32,022 nt of DNA from Acidobacteriota bacterium (GCA_026708265.1 JAPOVI010000045.1:1-32022), one strand, 5' to 3'; shown: positions 24,159-31,953, counted from the stretch's first letter. The notes: generated from the sequence alone by a model not told the origin. Made by a program: numbers and translations.

Positions 24159-24734
24159 ATGATCGCGGCCACTACGCTGCTCGGGGCCTACCGGAACGGC
24201 TACTTCCCGATGGCGGTCGCGGGGCGCATTCACTGGTTCTGTCCCGTCCGCCGGGGGATCGTGCCGCTCGACGGCTTCCACGCGTCGCGCCGCCTGCGCC
24301 GGACGGTGCGGCGAGGGCGGTTCGAGGTGAGCGTGAACCGCGCGTTCGCGGAGGTCATCGCCGCCTGCGCCTCGGGGCGCGGGCGGGGAGGGAGCTGGAT
24401 CAGCGCGGAGATCGCCGCGAGCTACCGTGGCCTGCACGAGGCGGGATTCGCGCATTCCGTCGAGACGTGGCGGGACGGCGCGCTCGTCGGCGGCCTCTAC
24501 GGGGTGAGCCTGCGCGGGGCGTTCTTCGGCGAGTCGATGTTCCACCGCGCCACGGACGCCTCGAAGGTTGCGCTCTGTGCGCTCGTCGAGCGGTTGCGGG
24601 CGCGCGGGTACGAGCTGCTCGACGTGCAGTGGGTGACGCCGCACCTGGCGCGCCTCGGCGCGGTGGAGGTCCCGCGAGCGCGCTACCTCGGGCTGCTCAA
24701 GCAGGCGATGCGCAAGGATTGCCGCTTCGCCTGA
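24159..24734 (+). CDS. aat: Leucyl/phenylalanyl-tRNA-protein transferase
   Basis: A 191-residue enzyme that adds Leu or Phe to proteins with N-terminal Arg or Lys, marking them for ClpAP degradation (N-degron pathway). Family motifs are AYRNGYFPMA, WFCPVRRGIVPLDGFHASRRLRRT, SWISAEIAASYRGLHEAGFAHSVETW, LVGGLYGVSLRGAFFGESMFHRATDASKVAL and ELLDVQWVTPHLARLGAVEVPR. The first 25 residues of longer homologues are missing, as in other short forms, and no upstream in-frame start was seen. The clp and ate genes are not in view. Confidence 0.93.
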   Translation: MIAATTLLGAYRNGYFPMAVAGRIHWFCPVRRGIVPLDGFHASRRLRRTVRRGRFEVSVNRAFAEVIAACASGRGRGGSWISAEIAASYRGLHEAGFAHSVETWRDGALVGGLYGVSLRGAFFGESMFHRATDASKVALCALVERLRARGYELLDVQWVTPHLARLGAVEVPRARYLGLLKQAMRKDCRFA

Positions 24735-24739
24735 TCGAA

Positions 24740-24753
24740 CGCCCTTGCGGGCG
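24740..24753 (+). terminator. Hairpin terminator after aat
   Basis: CGCCC (24740-24744) and GGGCG (24749-24753) pair around TTGC, then CTTTG follows. It lies five bases after the aat stop. It may belong to the dispersed repeat next to it, as copy 1 has a matching hairpin in the same position. Confidence 0.5.
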
Positions 24754-24758
24754 CTTTG

Positions 24759-24811
24759 GGAGTCTGCGCGAGCACGGAGTTCGTGCGTCGCCGGTTCACG
24801 GCGCAGACTCC
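24759..24811 (+). repeat. Dispersed multi-hairpin repeat, copy 2 (intact outer stem)
   Basis: GGAGTCTGCGC (24759-24769) and GCGCAGACTCC (24801-24811) form a perfect 11-bp outer stem. Inside are GCACG-GAGTT-CGTGC (24772-24786) and CGCCG-GTTCA-CGGCG (24789-24803), whose last bases compete with the outer stem. The result is a three-way, cloverleaf-like fold of 53 bases. The inner 25 bases are identical to copy 1. Confidence 0.75.
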
Positions 24812-24831
24812 TGGTCTCCGGCGGCGGACGG

Positions 24832-24869
24832 CGGCGGCAGAGCGCCGCCGCGGCGGCGCTCTGCCGCCG
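24832..24869. repeat. Perfect 38-bp palindrome upstream of the glycosyltransferase unit
   Basis: Each 19-base half (24832-24850 and 24851-24869) is the exact reverse complement of the other, with no spacer. The left half reads CGGCGGCAGAGCGCCGCCG. It ends four bases before the -10-like element at 24874 and so covers the -35 region. Confidence 0.9.
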
Positions 24870-24870
24870 G

Positions 24871-24879
24871 TGGTAGGAT
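24871..24879 (+). promoter_or_regulatory. Extended -10 element (TGG-TAGGAT) for the glycosyltransferase operon
   Basis: TGGTAGGAT fits TGnTAnnnT and ends nine bases before the GTG at 24889. With no ribosome site between, a leaderless message is likely. Confidence 0.45.
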
Positions 24880-24888
24880 GCCCACCGC

Positions 24889-25944
24889 GTGAAACGGATC
24901 ATCGTCTGCGCCCCGCAGGTGCCGTTCGTGGCCGGCGGCGCGGAGGCGCTCACCCGCGAGCTCGTCGATCGGCTCCGCCAGCGGGGGCACCATGCCGAGG
25001 TCGTCGCCCTACCGTTCGCCTGGCATCCGCGACGCGAGATGCTGGCGAACGCCGCCGCCTGGCGCATGCTGAACCTGAGCTACGCCGGACGGCATCCCGT
25101 GGACCTGGTGATCGCCACGCGCTTCCCGAGCTACTTCGTGCGGCACCCCAACAAGGTCACCTGGCTCATTCACCAGCATCGCCCCGCCTACGAGCTCTGC
25201 GGAACCCGCTACAGCGACTTCACGCACGACGACGCGGACGTCGGCGTGCGGGACTCCCTGTTCACCCTCGACCGCAGGATGCTGGCCGAATCGCGCCGGA
25301 TCTTCAGCATTTCCCGCAACGTCGCCGCGCGCCTGCGCAGGTTCACGGGCCTCCGGGCGACGCCGCTCCATCATCCGCCGCCCCTCGCCGGGCGGCTCGT
25401 CGCCGGCCCGCTGGGGGACTACGTGCTGTCGGTCGGGCGCCTGGAGTCGATCAAGCGCGTCGATCTCATCGTGCGCGCCATGCGGCACGTGCGGTCGCCG
25501 CTCCGCCTGGTGGTCGCGGGCGACGGGAGCGAACGGCCGGCCATCGAGCGCCTGATCGCGGAGCTGGGACTCGGCGGCCGGGTGGAGCTGCGCCGGGAGG
25601 TGGACGACGAGGCGCTGGTCGCGCTCTACGCGGGCGCCCTGGCCGTCGTCTATCCGCCTTACGACGAGGACTACGGCTACGTGACGCTGGAGGCGTTCCT
25701 CGCCCGTCGGCCGGTCGTCACGGCCGACGACTCCGGCGGTCCGTTGGAGTTCGTGACCGACGGCGTCACCGGATCGGTGTGCTCTCCGGACCCCGAGGCC
25801 CTGGCCGCGGCCGTGGACGAGCTGTCGGCGGACCGCGAACGGGCCTCCCGGCTGGGCGCGGCGGGTTTCGCGCGGGCCGAAGCAATCACGTGGGATGGCG
25901 CCATCGAGGCGATGGTCGGCGCCGGTGACGGGGCGGCGGGCTGA
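24889..25944 (+). CDS. GT4 family glycosyltransferase
   Basis: A 351-residue GT-B fold enzyme from a GTG start (KRIIVCAPQVPFVAGGAEAL). The N-terminal acceptor domain runs to about residue 170. The donor domain begins VLSVGRLESIKRVDLIVRAM and contains LVVAGDGSERP and YPPYDEDYGYVTLEAFLARRPVVTADDSGGP, the EX7E-type nucleotide-sugar site with E in DEDYGYVTLE. It should transfer a sugar to a surface glycan at the cytoplasmic side of the membrane; donor and acceptor are unknown. Its stop overlaps the next start by one base (TGATG). Confidence 0.9.
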   Translation: MKRIIVCAPQVPFVAGGAEALTRELVDRLRQRGHHAEVVALPFAWHPRREMLANAAAWRMLNLSYAGRHPVDLVIATRFPSYFVRHPNKVTWLIHQHRPAYELCGTRYSDFTHDDADVGVRDSLFTLDRRMLAESRRIFSISRNVAARLRRFTGLRATPLHHPPPLAGRLVAGPLGDYVLSVGRLESIKRVDLIVRAMRHVRSPLRLVVAGDGSERPAIERLIAELGLGGRVELRREVDDEALVALYAGALAVVYPPYDEDYGYVTLEAFLARRPVVTADDSGGPLEFVTDGVTGSVCSPDPEALAAAVDELSADRERASRLGAAGFARAEAITWDGAIEAMVGAGDGAAG

Positions 25945-27305
25945 TGCGCCTCGCGTGGTTCGCGCCCCTCTCGCCCCGGTTGTCCGGCGTTGCCGCCTAC
26001 AGCGCCGGCATCGTGTCCGCGCTCGCCCGCGATTCGGATCTCGAGGTCGATGTCTATGTCGGCGACGGCGATCCGGCGCCCCTCAGGTCCCGGCTGGGCT
26101 CCGGGGTGGAGGTTCGCGCGGCCCACGACTTCGTCTGGCGGCGACAGCGCCGCCCCTACGATCTCGCCGTCTATCAGCTCGCGAACGCGGCGTCCCACGC
26201 CTACATGCTGGGCTACGTCGTCCGCTATCCGGGGCTCGCCGTCCTGCACGACGCCGTGCTCCACCACGCGCGCCGCGGGCATGGTGGGGAGGAGCCGAGC
26301 CCCGGCGAGTACCGCGCCGAGTTGCGCCACGAACGGCCGGAGCTCCACGACGGTGTCGGCGGCATCGCCGGCCTTCCCGTTCCTCACCTGCTTGCCGCCT
26401 GGCCGCTGCTGCGGCCGATCCTCGAGACGGCGCGCCGGACGGCGCTGCATGACGGTGGGGTGGCGGATGAGCTCCGGCGGCGATACCCCGGGTGCCGCAT
26501 CGACGTCCTCCGCTACGGCGTCGCCGGCCCGGATGGAGACGATCGGCCCGAGGCCCCCGGTCCGGTCGTCTTCGCGGCGGTGGCGCATACGACCCGCGTG
26601 GGCGGGATCGAGAGGATCCTGCGCGCCCTCCGCCGCGTGCGACGCGAGACGCCGGCCGCGCTTCGCATCCTGGGCGCGATCGAGGACTCCGCGCACCTCG
26701 CGGCCGGGGTCCGGACGGCCGGGGTCGACGCCGGCGCCGTGACCCTGGCGTCGGCGTCGCCGGGAGGCGATGGCCCGACGTCCGATTCGCTGTCCGGCTC
26801 CCACGTCTGTGTCGCGCTGCAGGACGGCCCGGGAGCGGTTACCGATTCGTGGATGCGCTGCCTGGCCGCCGGGCGGCCCACCGTCGTGAGCGCCCGCGCG
26901 CGCCTCGCCGACGTCCCGCTGCTCGACCCGCGCTCGTGGCACGAGCTGCACGGCGGACCCGATGACGGCGTCGCCGTCGGCATCGACCCTCGCCACGAGG
27001 AGGAGGCGCTGTGGCTGGCGATGCGGCGCCTGGCCGTGGACGGCGACCTGCGCCGGACGCTGGGCAGGCGCGCGCGATCGTGGTGGGAGGCGCGGCGCGG
27101 GCGGCAGGCCCGGATGGTCGACGACTATCGCCGCGTCCTCCACGACGTGGCCCGGGAGCGGCCGGCGGAGGGGGGCAGCCCGCCGGCGCACATGCGGACG
27201 GACGGGATGGAGCTGGCCCGCCGAATCGCGGACGAGTGCGGACTTGCCGGCGATCCCGTCGGCCTGGGAGTCACCTCCGCCCGGGCGGCACGGGGCCTTG
27301 GTTGA
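25944..27305 (+). CDS. Glycosyltransferase (GT4-like, divergent)
   Basis: A 453-residue protein beginning MRLAWFAPLSPRLSGVAAYS, the typical first strand and glycine loop of GT-B enzymes. Middle parts such as YDLAVYQLANAASHAYMLGYV and LAVLHDAVLHHARRG match glycosyltransferases of surface polysaccharide clusters. The donor half (VFAAVAHTTRVGGIERILRAL, GPGAVTDSWMRCLAAGRPTVVS) is recognisable but lacks a textbook EX7E. The last 50 residues look like an added tail. It overlaps the previous gene by one base and ends two bases before the methyltransferase gene, so all three form one operon. Confidence 0.8.
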   Translation: MRLAWFAPLSPRLSGVAAYSAGIVSALARDSDLEVDVYVGDGDPAPLRSRLGSGVEVRAAHDFVWRRQRRPYDLAVYQLANAASHAYMLGYVVRYPGLAVLHDAVLHHARRGHGGEEPSPGEYRAELRHERPELHDGVGGIAGLPVPHLLAAWPLLRPILETARRTALHDGGVADELRRRYPGCRIDVLRYGVAGPDGDDRPEAPGPVVFAAVAHTTRVGGIERILRALRRVRRETPAALRILGAIEDSAHLAAGVRTAGVDAGAVTLASASPGGDGPTSDSLSGSHVCVALQDGPGAVTDSWMRCLAAGRPTVVSARARLADVPLLDPRSWHELHGGPDDGVAVGIDPRHEEEALWLAMRRLAVDGDLRRTLGRRARSWWEARRGRQARMVDDYRRVLHDVARERPAEGGSPPAHMRTDGMELARRIADECGLAGDPVGLGVTSARAARGLG

Positions 27306-27307
27306 CC

Positions 27308-28753
27308 ATGTTCACCCGCACCATCCACAGCCTGGACCTCGAACGGCTGCGGCACGAGCGCGAGGCGACGGATCTCGCCTACAACGACGCGCTGACGCGC
27401 CTCGATGCGGCGATCCGACCCCTGGCGGGTCCGCCGGGGCTCGGCCTCGAGACGGGCCCCGACGATCCGGCGGCGCTCGCACCGCTCGCGGCCCGCGCCC
27501 CGGTTGCGCACGATCCGCGGGAGCCGTTCTGGAAGCGGTGGTTGCGGAGACTCGTGACGCCCGCCGTGCTCCCCGCCCTCGAGCGGCAGGCGGAGCTCAA
27601 CCGGGCGCTGGTCGGCCATCTGACGCGGGCCGCGGCGGAACGGCGGGAGGAGCGCCGGTCGACCGAGCGCCTGCGCGGGTTTCTGGGCGCCGAGCTCGAA
27701 GCCTTCGCGAGCTTCCAGTCTCTGCTCGTGCAGTACGCGCAGCAGATCACTCCGTACATCGACACCCGGAATCGCGAGACGGCGGCTCTCCTGCGTCGAA
27801 TCACGGAGGACAGCACCGTCGCGTCCGCCGGCGTGGCGGCCGGCCTCGAGGCGGTAGCGGCGGCGCAGCGCGGGCTGGACGACTCGTTCGACCTGCTCCA
27901 TGCCTCGGTCCGCGTCATGAAGCGCGAGATCCATCGCCTGCGCGCCGGATCCGCCGGCCCCGACGGCGTTCGGCCGGCGGCTGCGGCAGGGGAGCGGGCA
28001 TCCGGTCCCCCCGCCGCCGTCGACGACGACGACGGCGAGGACGAGGCGTCGACCTACGTCTCTTTCGAGGATGTGTTCCGGGGCGCGCCCGGCGACATCG
28101 CCGAACGCCAGCGCGCGTACCTCGACCATTTCGCGGGCGCGTCGGACGTGCTCGACATCGGCTGCGGCCGCGGCGAGTTCCTCGAGCTGCTGCGCGAGCG
28201 CGGGGTCGCGGCCCGCGGGATCGACACGAACCCCGAGATGGTGGCGCGCTGCGTCGAGCGCGGGCTCTCGGCGACCCGCGCGGACGCCCTGGGCCACCTG
28301 GCGGGGCTCCCGGAGCAGGCGGTCGGCGGAATCTTCTCGGCCCAGGTGGTCGAGCATCTCGAGGCGGCCTATCTCGTGCGGCTGACGCAGGAGATGCACC
28401 GCGTGCTGCGTCCGGGTGCCCGTGCCGTCGTGGAGACGATCAACCCGACCTCCTGGATCGCGTTCTTCAGTGCCTACCTGCGCGACGTCACGCATCGGCA
28501 CCCGCTGCACCCGGACACCCTCGAGTATCTGCTGCGGGCGGCCGGATTCCGGGACGTCCGGGTCGCCTACAGCTCGCCGCCGCCCGCGGCCAGCCGGCTG
28601 GAGCGCGTAGCGGTGGACGGGGAGCTTGCCGCGACGCCGGCGGGCGCCGCGGTCGTGGAGCTGGCCGAGGTGTTCAACCGCAACGTGGATCGGCTGAACG
28701 ACCTGATCTTCGCCGATCAGGACTACGCCGTGATCGCGACCCGCGGGGCCTGA
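27308..28753 (+). CDS. Coiled-coil SAM-dependent methyltransferase, O-antigen chain-terminator-like
   Basis: A 481-residue protein. Residues 1-230 are mostly helical with a likely coiled coil (about 95-220: ERQAELNRALVGHL, ERREERRSTERLRGF, VRVMKREIHRLRAG). A low-complexity acidic linker (VDDDDGEDE) leads to a class I methyltransferase from about 255: SFEDVFRGAPGDIAERQRAYL, motif I VLDIGCGRGEFLELL (281-295), ARGIDTNPEMV, FSAQVVEHLEAAYL and VVETINPTSW. This C-terminal block is common in polysaccharide loci and related to WbdD-type enzymes that cap O-antigen chains. In WbdD the coiled coil acts as a molecular ruler; here it precedes the enzyme. A capping or length-control role with the two upstream glycosyltransferases is inferred. 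Confidence 0.85.
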   Translation: MFTRTIHSLDLERLRHEREATDLAYNDALTRLDAAIRPLAGPPGLGLETGPDDPAALAPLAARAPVAHDPREPFWKRWLRRLVTPAVLPALERQAELNRALVGHLTRAAAERREERRSTERLRGFLGAELEAFASFQSLLVQYAQQITPYIDTRNRETAALLRRITEDSTVASAGVAAGLEAVAAAQRGLDDSFDLLHASVRVMKREIHRLRAGSAGPDGVRPAAAAGERASGPPAAVDDDDGEDEASTYVSFEDVFRGAPGDIAERQRAYLDHFAGASDVLDIGCGRGEFLELLRERGVAARGIDTNPEMVARCVERGLSATRADALGHLAGLPEQAVGGIFSAQVVEHLEAAYLVRLTQEMHRVLRPGARAVVETINPTSWIAFFSAYLRDVTHRHPLHPDTLEYLLRAAGFRDVRVAYSSPPPAASRLERVAVDGELAATPAGAAVVELAEVFNRNVDRLNDLIFADQDYAVIATRGA

Positions 28754-28771
28754 TTCCGGCTTCCACCGTCG

Positions 28772-28791
28772 CCGGGAGATTCGCTTCCCGG
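28772..28791. terminator. Hairpin between convergent genes
   Basis: CCGGGA (28772-28777) and TCCCGG (28786-28791) pair around eight bases, in the 38-base gap between the methyltransferase and decarboxylase stops. It may terminate both; no T-run. Confidence 0.35.
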
Positions 28792-30222
28792 TTACTCGCC
28801 CTGGAGAATCGCCGCCGCTTCCTCGGAGACGTGCTCCACGAGCGTGTCTACCTGCGCCTGTCGCGTGCGGAAGCTTAGGACGCAGACCCGGGCGAGGAAT
28901 CGGCCGCCCGCCTCGCAGCCGGTGATCATCACCTTGCCGCGCGCCCGTACGCGGTCGAGCAGCGAGCGGGTGGCGGCGTTCTCGCCCGCCACGGCGGCGC
29001 CCGGCAGGCGCAGGTGGAAGGCGAAGAGCGACAGGGCCGGCGGATCGAGCACGCGCACCGCCGGAAGGGCCCCCAGGCGGCGCGCGGCGTCGACGGCGAG
29101 CCGCCGCTTCTCCGCGATGGCGGCGCGGAGCCGCGCGGCGCCGAAGAGCTTCACGCACATCCAGACCCGCAGGCCGGGGTAGCCGCGCGACAGGTCCGGG
29201 CCGTGGCGGGCAGGTTCGTAGAGGTCGTCGCTCGCGGGCACCGGGAGGTAGCTGGCGTCGATGGCGTGCACGGCGCGGAGTGCCGCCCCGTCGCGCACCA
29301 GCAGGGCCCCGGTGCCGTAGGGAAGGAAGAGCCCCTTGTGCGGATCGAGGGCCAGCGAGTCGGCGCGCGGGAGCCCGGCGAGGAGCGGCCGCAGCTCGGG
29401 GCAGACGTGGAAGAAGGCACCGTAGGCACCGTCGAGGTGGAACCAGACGCGCTCGCGCGCGGCGAGGTCGGCGAGGTCGTCCAGGGGGTCGACCGCGCCC
29501 GTGTTTATGGTTCCCGCCGAGCCGACGACCAGGAACGGCCGCAGCCCGTCCGCCCGATCGCGGGCGATCGCCTCCCGAAGTGCGCCGACACGCATCCGGA
29601 ACCGCTCGTCGACGGGGATGCGCCGGATGCGGTCGGGCATGATGCCCGCATGCCGTGCCGCCTTGAAGACGCAGTGGTGCACCTCGTCCGAGACGTAGGC
29701 GGTGCCGCTGCGGAGGTCCGGCCCCAGGTGGCGCTCGCGGGCGCAGAGGATGGCGTTGAAGGTCGCCATCGAGCCCCCCGGCGTGAGGAGCCCGGCCGTC
29801 GACTCCGGAAACTGCATCCAGCTCCGGAACCACGACAGGACGTTGGCCTCGAGCTGGACCAGGGCGGGCGCGGCGCGCCAGAGGCCGGTGAAGCGGTTCG
29901 ACGTGTCCGCGATCAGGTCGGCGAGACCGGCCGGGAAGAGCCCGCCGCCGGGAATGTAGGCCATGTAGCCCGGTGCGCTGGTCGTGAAGGAGCGCGGAAT
30001 CCACTCCCCGTACAGGCGATCGAGCAGGGTTTCGAGGTCGGCGCCCGACTCCGGGGCGGACTCCCGCATCGCGCGGCACAGGTCGTCCACCTCGACGTTG
30101 CCGCAGATCGGCTGCTCGGGCAGGCTGGCCACGTGGGCGACGACGCGGTCGAGCGCGGCCCGCCCCATGGCCGCCATCTGCTCGGCCGTGTACTCCAGGT
30201 CGGCGGGGTCCTTCGGGTCCAT
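28792..30222 (-). CDS. PLP-dependent decarboxylase (aromatic-L-amino-acid decarboxylase family)
   Basis: A 476-residue group II decarboxylase-like enzyme. Key parts: PGYMAYIPGGGLFPAGLADLIAD, GLLTPGGSMATFNAILCARE, YVSDEVHHCVFKAARHAG (His stacking on PLP), WFHLDGAYGAF (Asp that binds the pyridine nitrogen) and ALDPHKGLFLPYG with the PLP Lys at residue 296. Substrates in the family include tyrosine, tryptophan and glutamate; the sequence does not settle which, and some members are aldehyde synthases. The ATG at 30222 lies four bases after the stop of the M28 peptidase, so the two form an operon in which a peptidase may supply amino acids. Confidence 0.9.
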   Translation of the reverse strand: MDPKDPADLEYTAEQMAAMGRAALDRVVAHVASLPEQPICGNVEVDDLCRAMRESAPESGADLETLLDRLYGEWIPRSFTTSAPGYMAYIPGGGLFPAGLADLIADTSNRFTGLWRAAPALVQLEANVLSWFRSWMQFPESTAGLLTPGGSMATFNAILCARERHLGPDLRSGTAYVSDEVHHCVFKAARHAGIMPDRIRRIPVDERFRMRVGALREAIARDRADGLRPFLVVGSAGTINTGAVDPLDDLADLAARERVWFHLDGAYGAFFHVCPELRPLLAGLPRADSLALDPHKGLFLPYGTGALLVRDGAALRAVHAIDASYLPVPASDDLYEPARHGPDLSRGYPGLRVWMCVKLFGAARLRAAIAEKRRLAVDAARRLGALPAVRVLDPPALSLFAFHLRLPGAAVAGENAATRSLLDRVRARGKVMITGCEAGGRFLARVCVLSFRTRQAQVDTLVEHVSEEAAAILQGE

Positions 30223-30226
30223 CCAG

Positions 30227-31942
30227 CTAGTCGAGTCGCGGCCGGCCGGCGGTGTTCGCCAGCTCCCAGGCGAGCTGGTAGGTCCAGCGCACGATGCGTG
30301 CCATCTTGTCGTAGTTGAGCTTGTCCGGGCGGTCACCGGGGGTGTGGTAGTCCGGGTGGAGGCCGGTGTGGATGAAGAGCGCCGGGACGCCGCGGGCCAG
30401 GAACGGCCAGTGGTCGCTCCGCCGCACGAGGTTCGAGCTGCTGTCGTCGTAGCGGAAGCGGATGGTGAGTCCCACGGAATTCGCGGCCGCGGCGGCGTCC
30501 CGCAGTTCCCGGCTGAAGCTGTAGCCGAGCACGTTGACGGCATTGCGGTTCGCCGCCGCCGACTGGACCGGCAATCCCCGGAACCGTCGCCCGCCGCGCG
30601 CCGGCACCTCCTCGTCACGGCCGATCATGTCCAGGTTCAACATGGCGACGGTGTCGGCGAGCGGCGCGAGCGGGCGCTCGACGTAGGACCACGAGCCGAG
30701 AAGCCCGCGCTCTTCCGCGTTCCAGGCCGCGAACAGGATCGAGCGCCGCGGCCGATCGCCGGCGCGTGCGGCGCGGGCGCCGGCGGCGGCGGCGGCGAGG
30801 ACGCCCGCCACCCCGGAGGCGTTGTCGTCCGCTCCCGCGTAGATGCGCGAGCCGACCGTACCCTCGTGGTCGAGGTGCGCGCCGACGATGACCCACTCGT
30901 CCCGCAGCTCGGCATCGGACCCCGCGAGAAGGCCCACCACGTTGTGCTGGGTGATCCGGCGCTCGGTGACCGACACCGCCAACTCCACCTCGACGTCGGT
31001 CGCAATGGGCACGAACCCCGGTTCCTCCGCGCGCCGGGCCAGCCCTTCGAACCCGCGAGCGGACCGGCCCAGCAGCCGCGCCGCGAGGCGTGGCGCGATA
31101 CGCGCGACCGGTATGCCGACGGTGTCCACCCAGGCGCCCAACTCGTAGCGGGGCGGGCGGCGCGGCGCATCCGGCCACACGCCGTTCATGCGGCCAGCGA
31201 ACGTCGCGCCGCCGTGGTTGTGGACGTCCGTCACCACGAGCACGGCCACCGCGCCGCGTCGTGCCGCTTCGCGTGCCTTCAGAACGCTGCGGGCGTGCTC
31301 CGAGAGCAGGTCGCCGTCGAACGGGCTCGCGCGGTCGTACTCGTCCGGCTCGTGGGCCAGCACGAGAGCCACCCGGCCCGTCACGTCCGCCGCGGCGTAG
31401 TCGTCGTGACCGAGGGCGGGCGCCGAGATGCCGAAACCGGCGAAGGTGACCCCGCCTCGGACCGAGCCCGAGGCGCTGAAGCGCTCCGGGTGGAAGTCGC
31501 GTCCCAGCCGCGCGGGTGCCGGCGCCTCGCCCGGCGCGTGGACGGTGAGGGCGTTGAAGTCCGCCGGTCCGAGCGCCGGCACGATCAGGTCGAAGGGCTG
31601 CAGGTAGCCCCCGTCCGCCGGCGGGGCGAGGCCGAGCCCCTCGAAGCGCGAGCGGACCACCTCGACCGCCGCGCGGTTCCCCGGGGTGCCGGTGAGCCGG
31701 CCCCGCAGGGCGTCAGAGGCAAGGTCGGCCACGTCGCGGCGCAGGTCCGCGGCCCGGATCGTCGCTCGCCCCGGAGCAGGGCCCTGCGCGTCGATCGTCG
31801 GCGTGAGCGCGGCGAGTGCCGCCAGGAGCAGGAGCACGGCCGGCAACGGGCCGCGGCGCAACCGCCGGCCCTCCCGCGTCGGGTGCGCACGAGGAGGCCC
31901 CGGCGTCGGGAGGACAGCCGGCGTCGGACGGGTGGCAGCCAC
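30227..31942 (-). CDS. Secreted M28 family zinc peptidase
   Basis: A 571-residue exported peptidase from a GTG start. An N-terminal basic Pro/Arg stretch precedes a hydrophobic helix at about 32-48 (LPAVLLLLAALAAL), then TIDAQG. A PA-type domain (VRGGVTFAGFGISAPALGHDDYAAADV) comes before the catalytic core. Zinc ligands are H356 (GAHLDHEG), D373 (ADDN), E410/E411 (NAEE), D438 (NLDMIG) and H533 (DYHTPGD). No PDZ domain is present, unlike the M28 protein at 728-2767. First gene of a pair with the PLP decarboxylase. Confidence 0.92.
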   Translation of the reverse strand: MAATRPTPAVLPTPGPPRAHPTREGRRLRRGPLPAVLLLLAALAALTPTIDAQGPAPGRATIRAADLRRDVADLASDALRGRLTGTPGNRAAVEVVRSRFEGLGLAPPADGGYLQPFDLIVPALGPADFNALTVHAPGEAPAPARLGRDFHPERFSASGSVRGGVTFAGFGISAPALGHDDYAAADVTGRVALVLAHEPDEYDRASPFDGDLLSEHARSVLKAREAARRGAVAVLVVTDVHNHGGATFAGRMNGVWPDAPRRPPRYELGAWVDTVGIPVARIAPRLAARLLGRSARGFEGLARRAEEPGFVPIATDVEVELAVSVTERRITQHNVVGLLAGSDAELRDEWVIVGAHLDHEGTVGSRIYAGADDNASGVAGVLAAAAAGARAARAGDRPRRSILFAAWNAEERGLLGSWSYVERPLAPLADTVAMLNLDMIGRDEEVPARGGRRFRGLPVQSAAANRNAVNVLGYSFSRELRDAAAAANSVGLTIRFRYDDSSSNLVRRSDHWPFLARGVPALFIHTGLHPDYHTPGDRPDKLNYDKMARIVRWTYQLAWELANTAGRPRLD

Positions 31943-31947
31943 GCACT

Positions 31948-31953
31948 ATTATG
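31948..31953 (-). promoter_or_regulatory. -10 box (CATAAT) for the M28/decarboxylase pair
   Basis: CATAAT on the minus strand differs from TATAAT at one base and lies five bases before the GTG at 31942. It stands out as AT-rich against its surroundings. It implies that transcription begins at the start codon. Confidence 0.45.

Noticed and set aside
24759-24811. A tRNA or tRNA-like gene, from the cloverleaf-like fold and GGTTC
   Set aside because: The outer stem is 11 bp, not 7; only two inner arms exist; loops are five bases; and there is no anticodon arm or standard T-loop.
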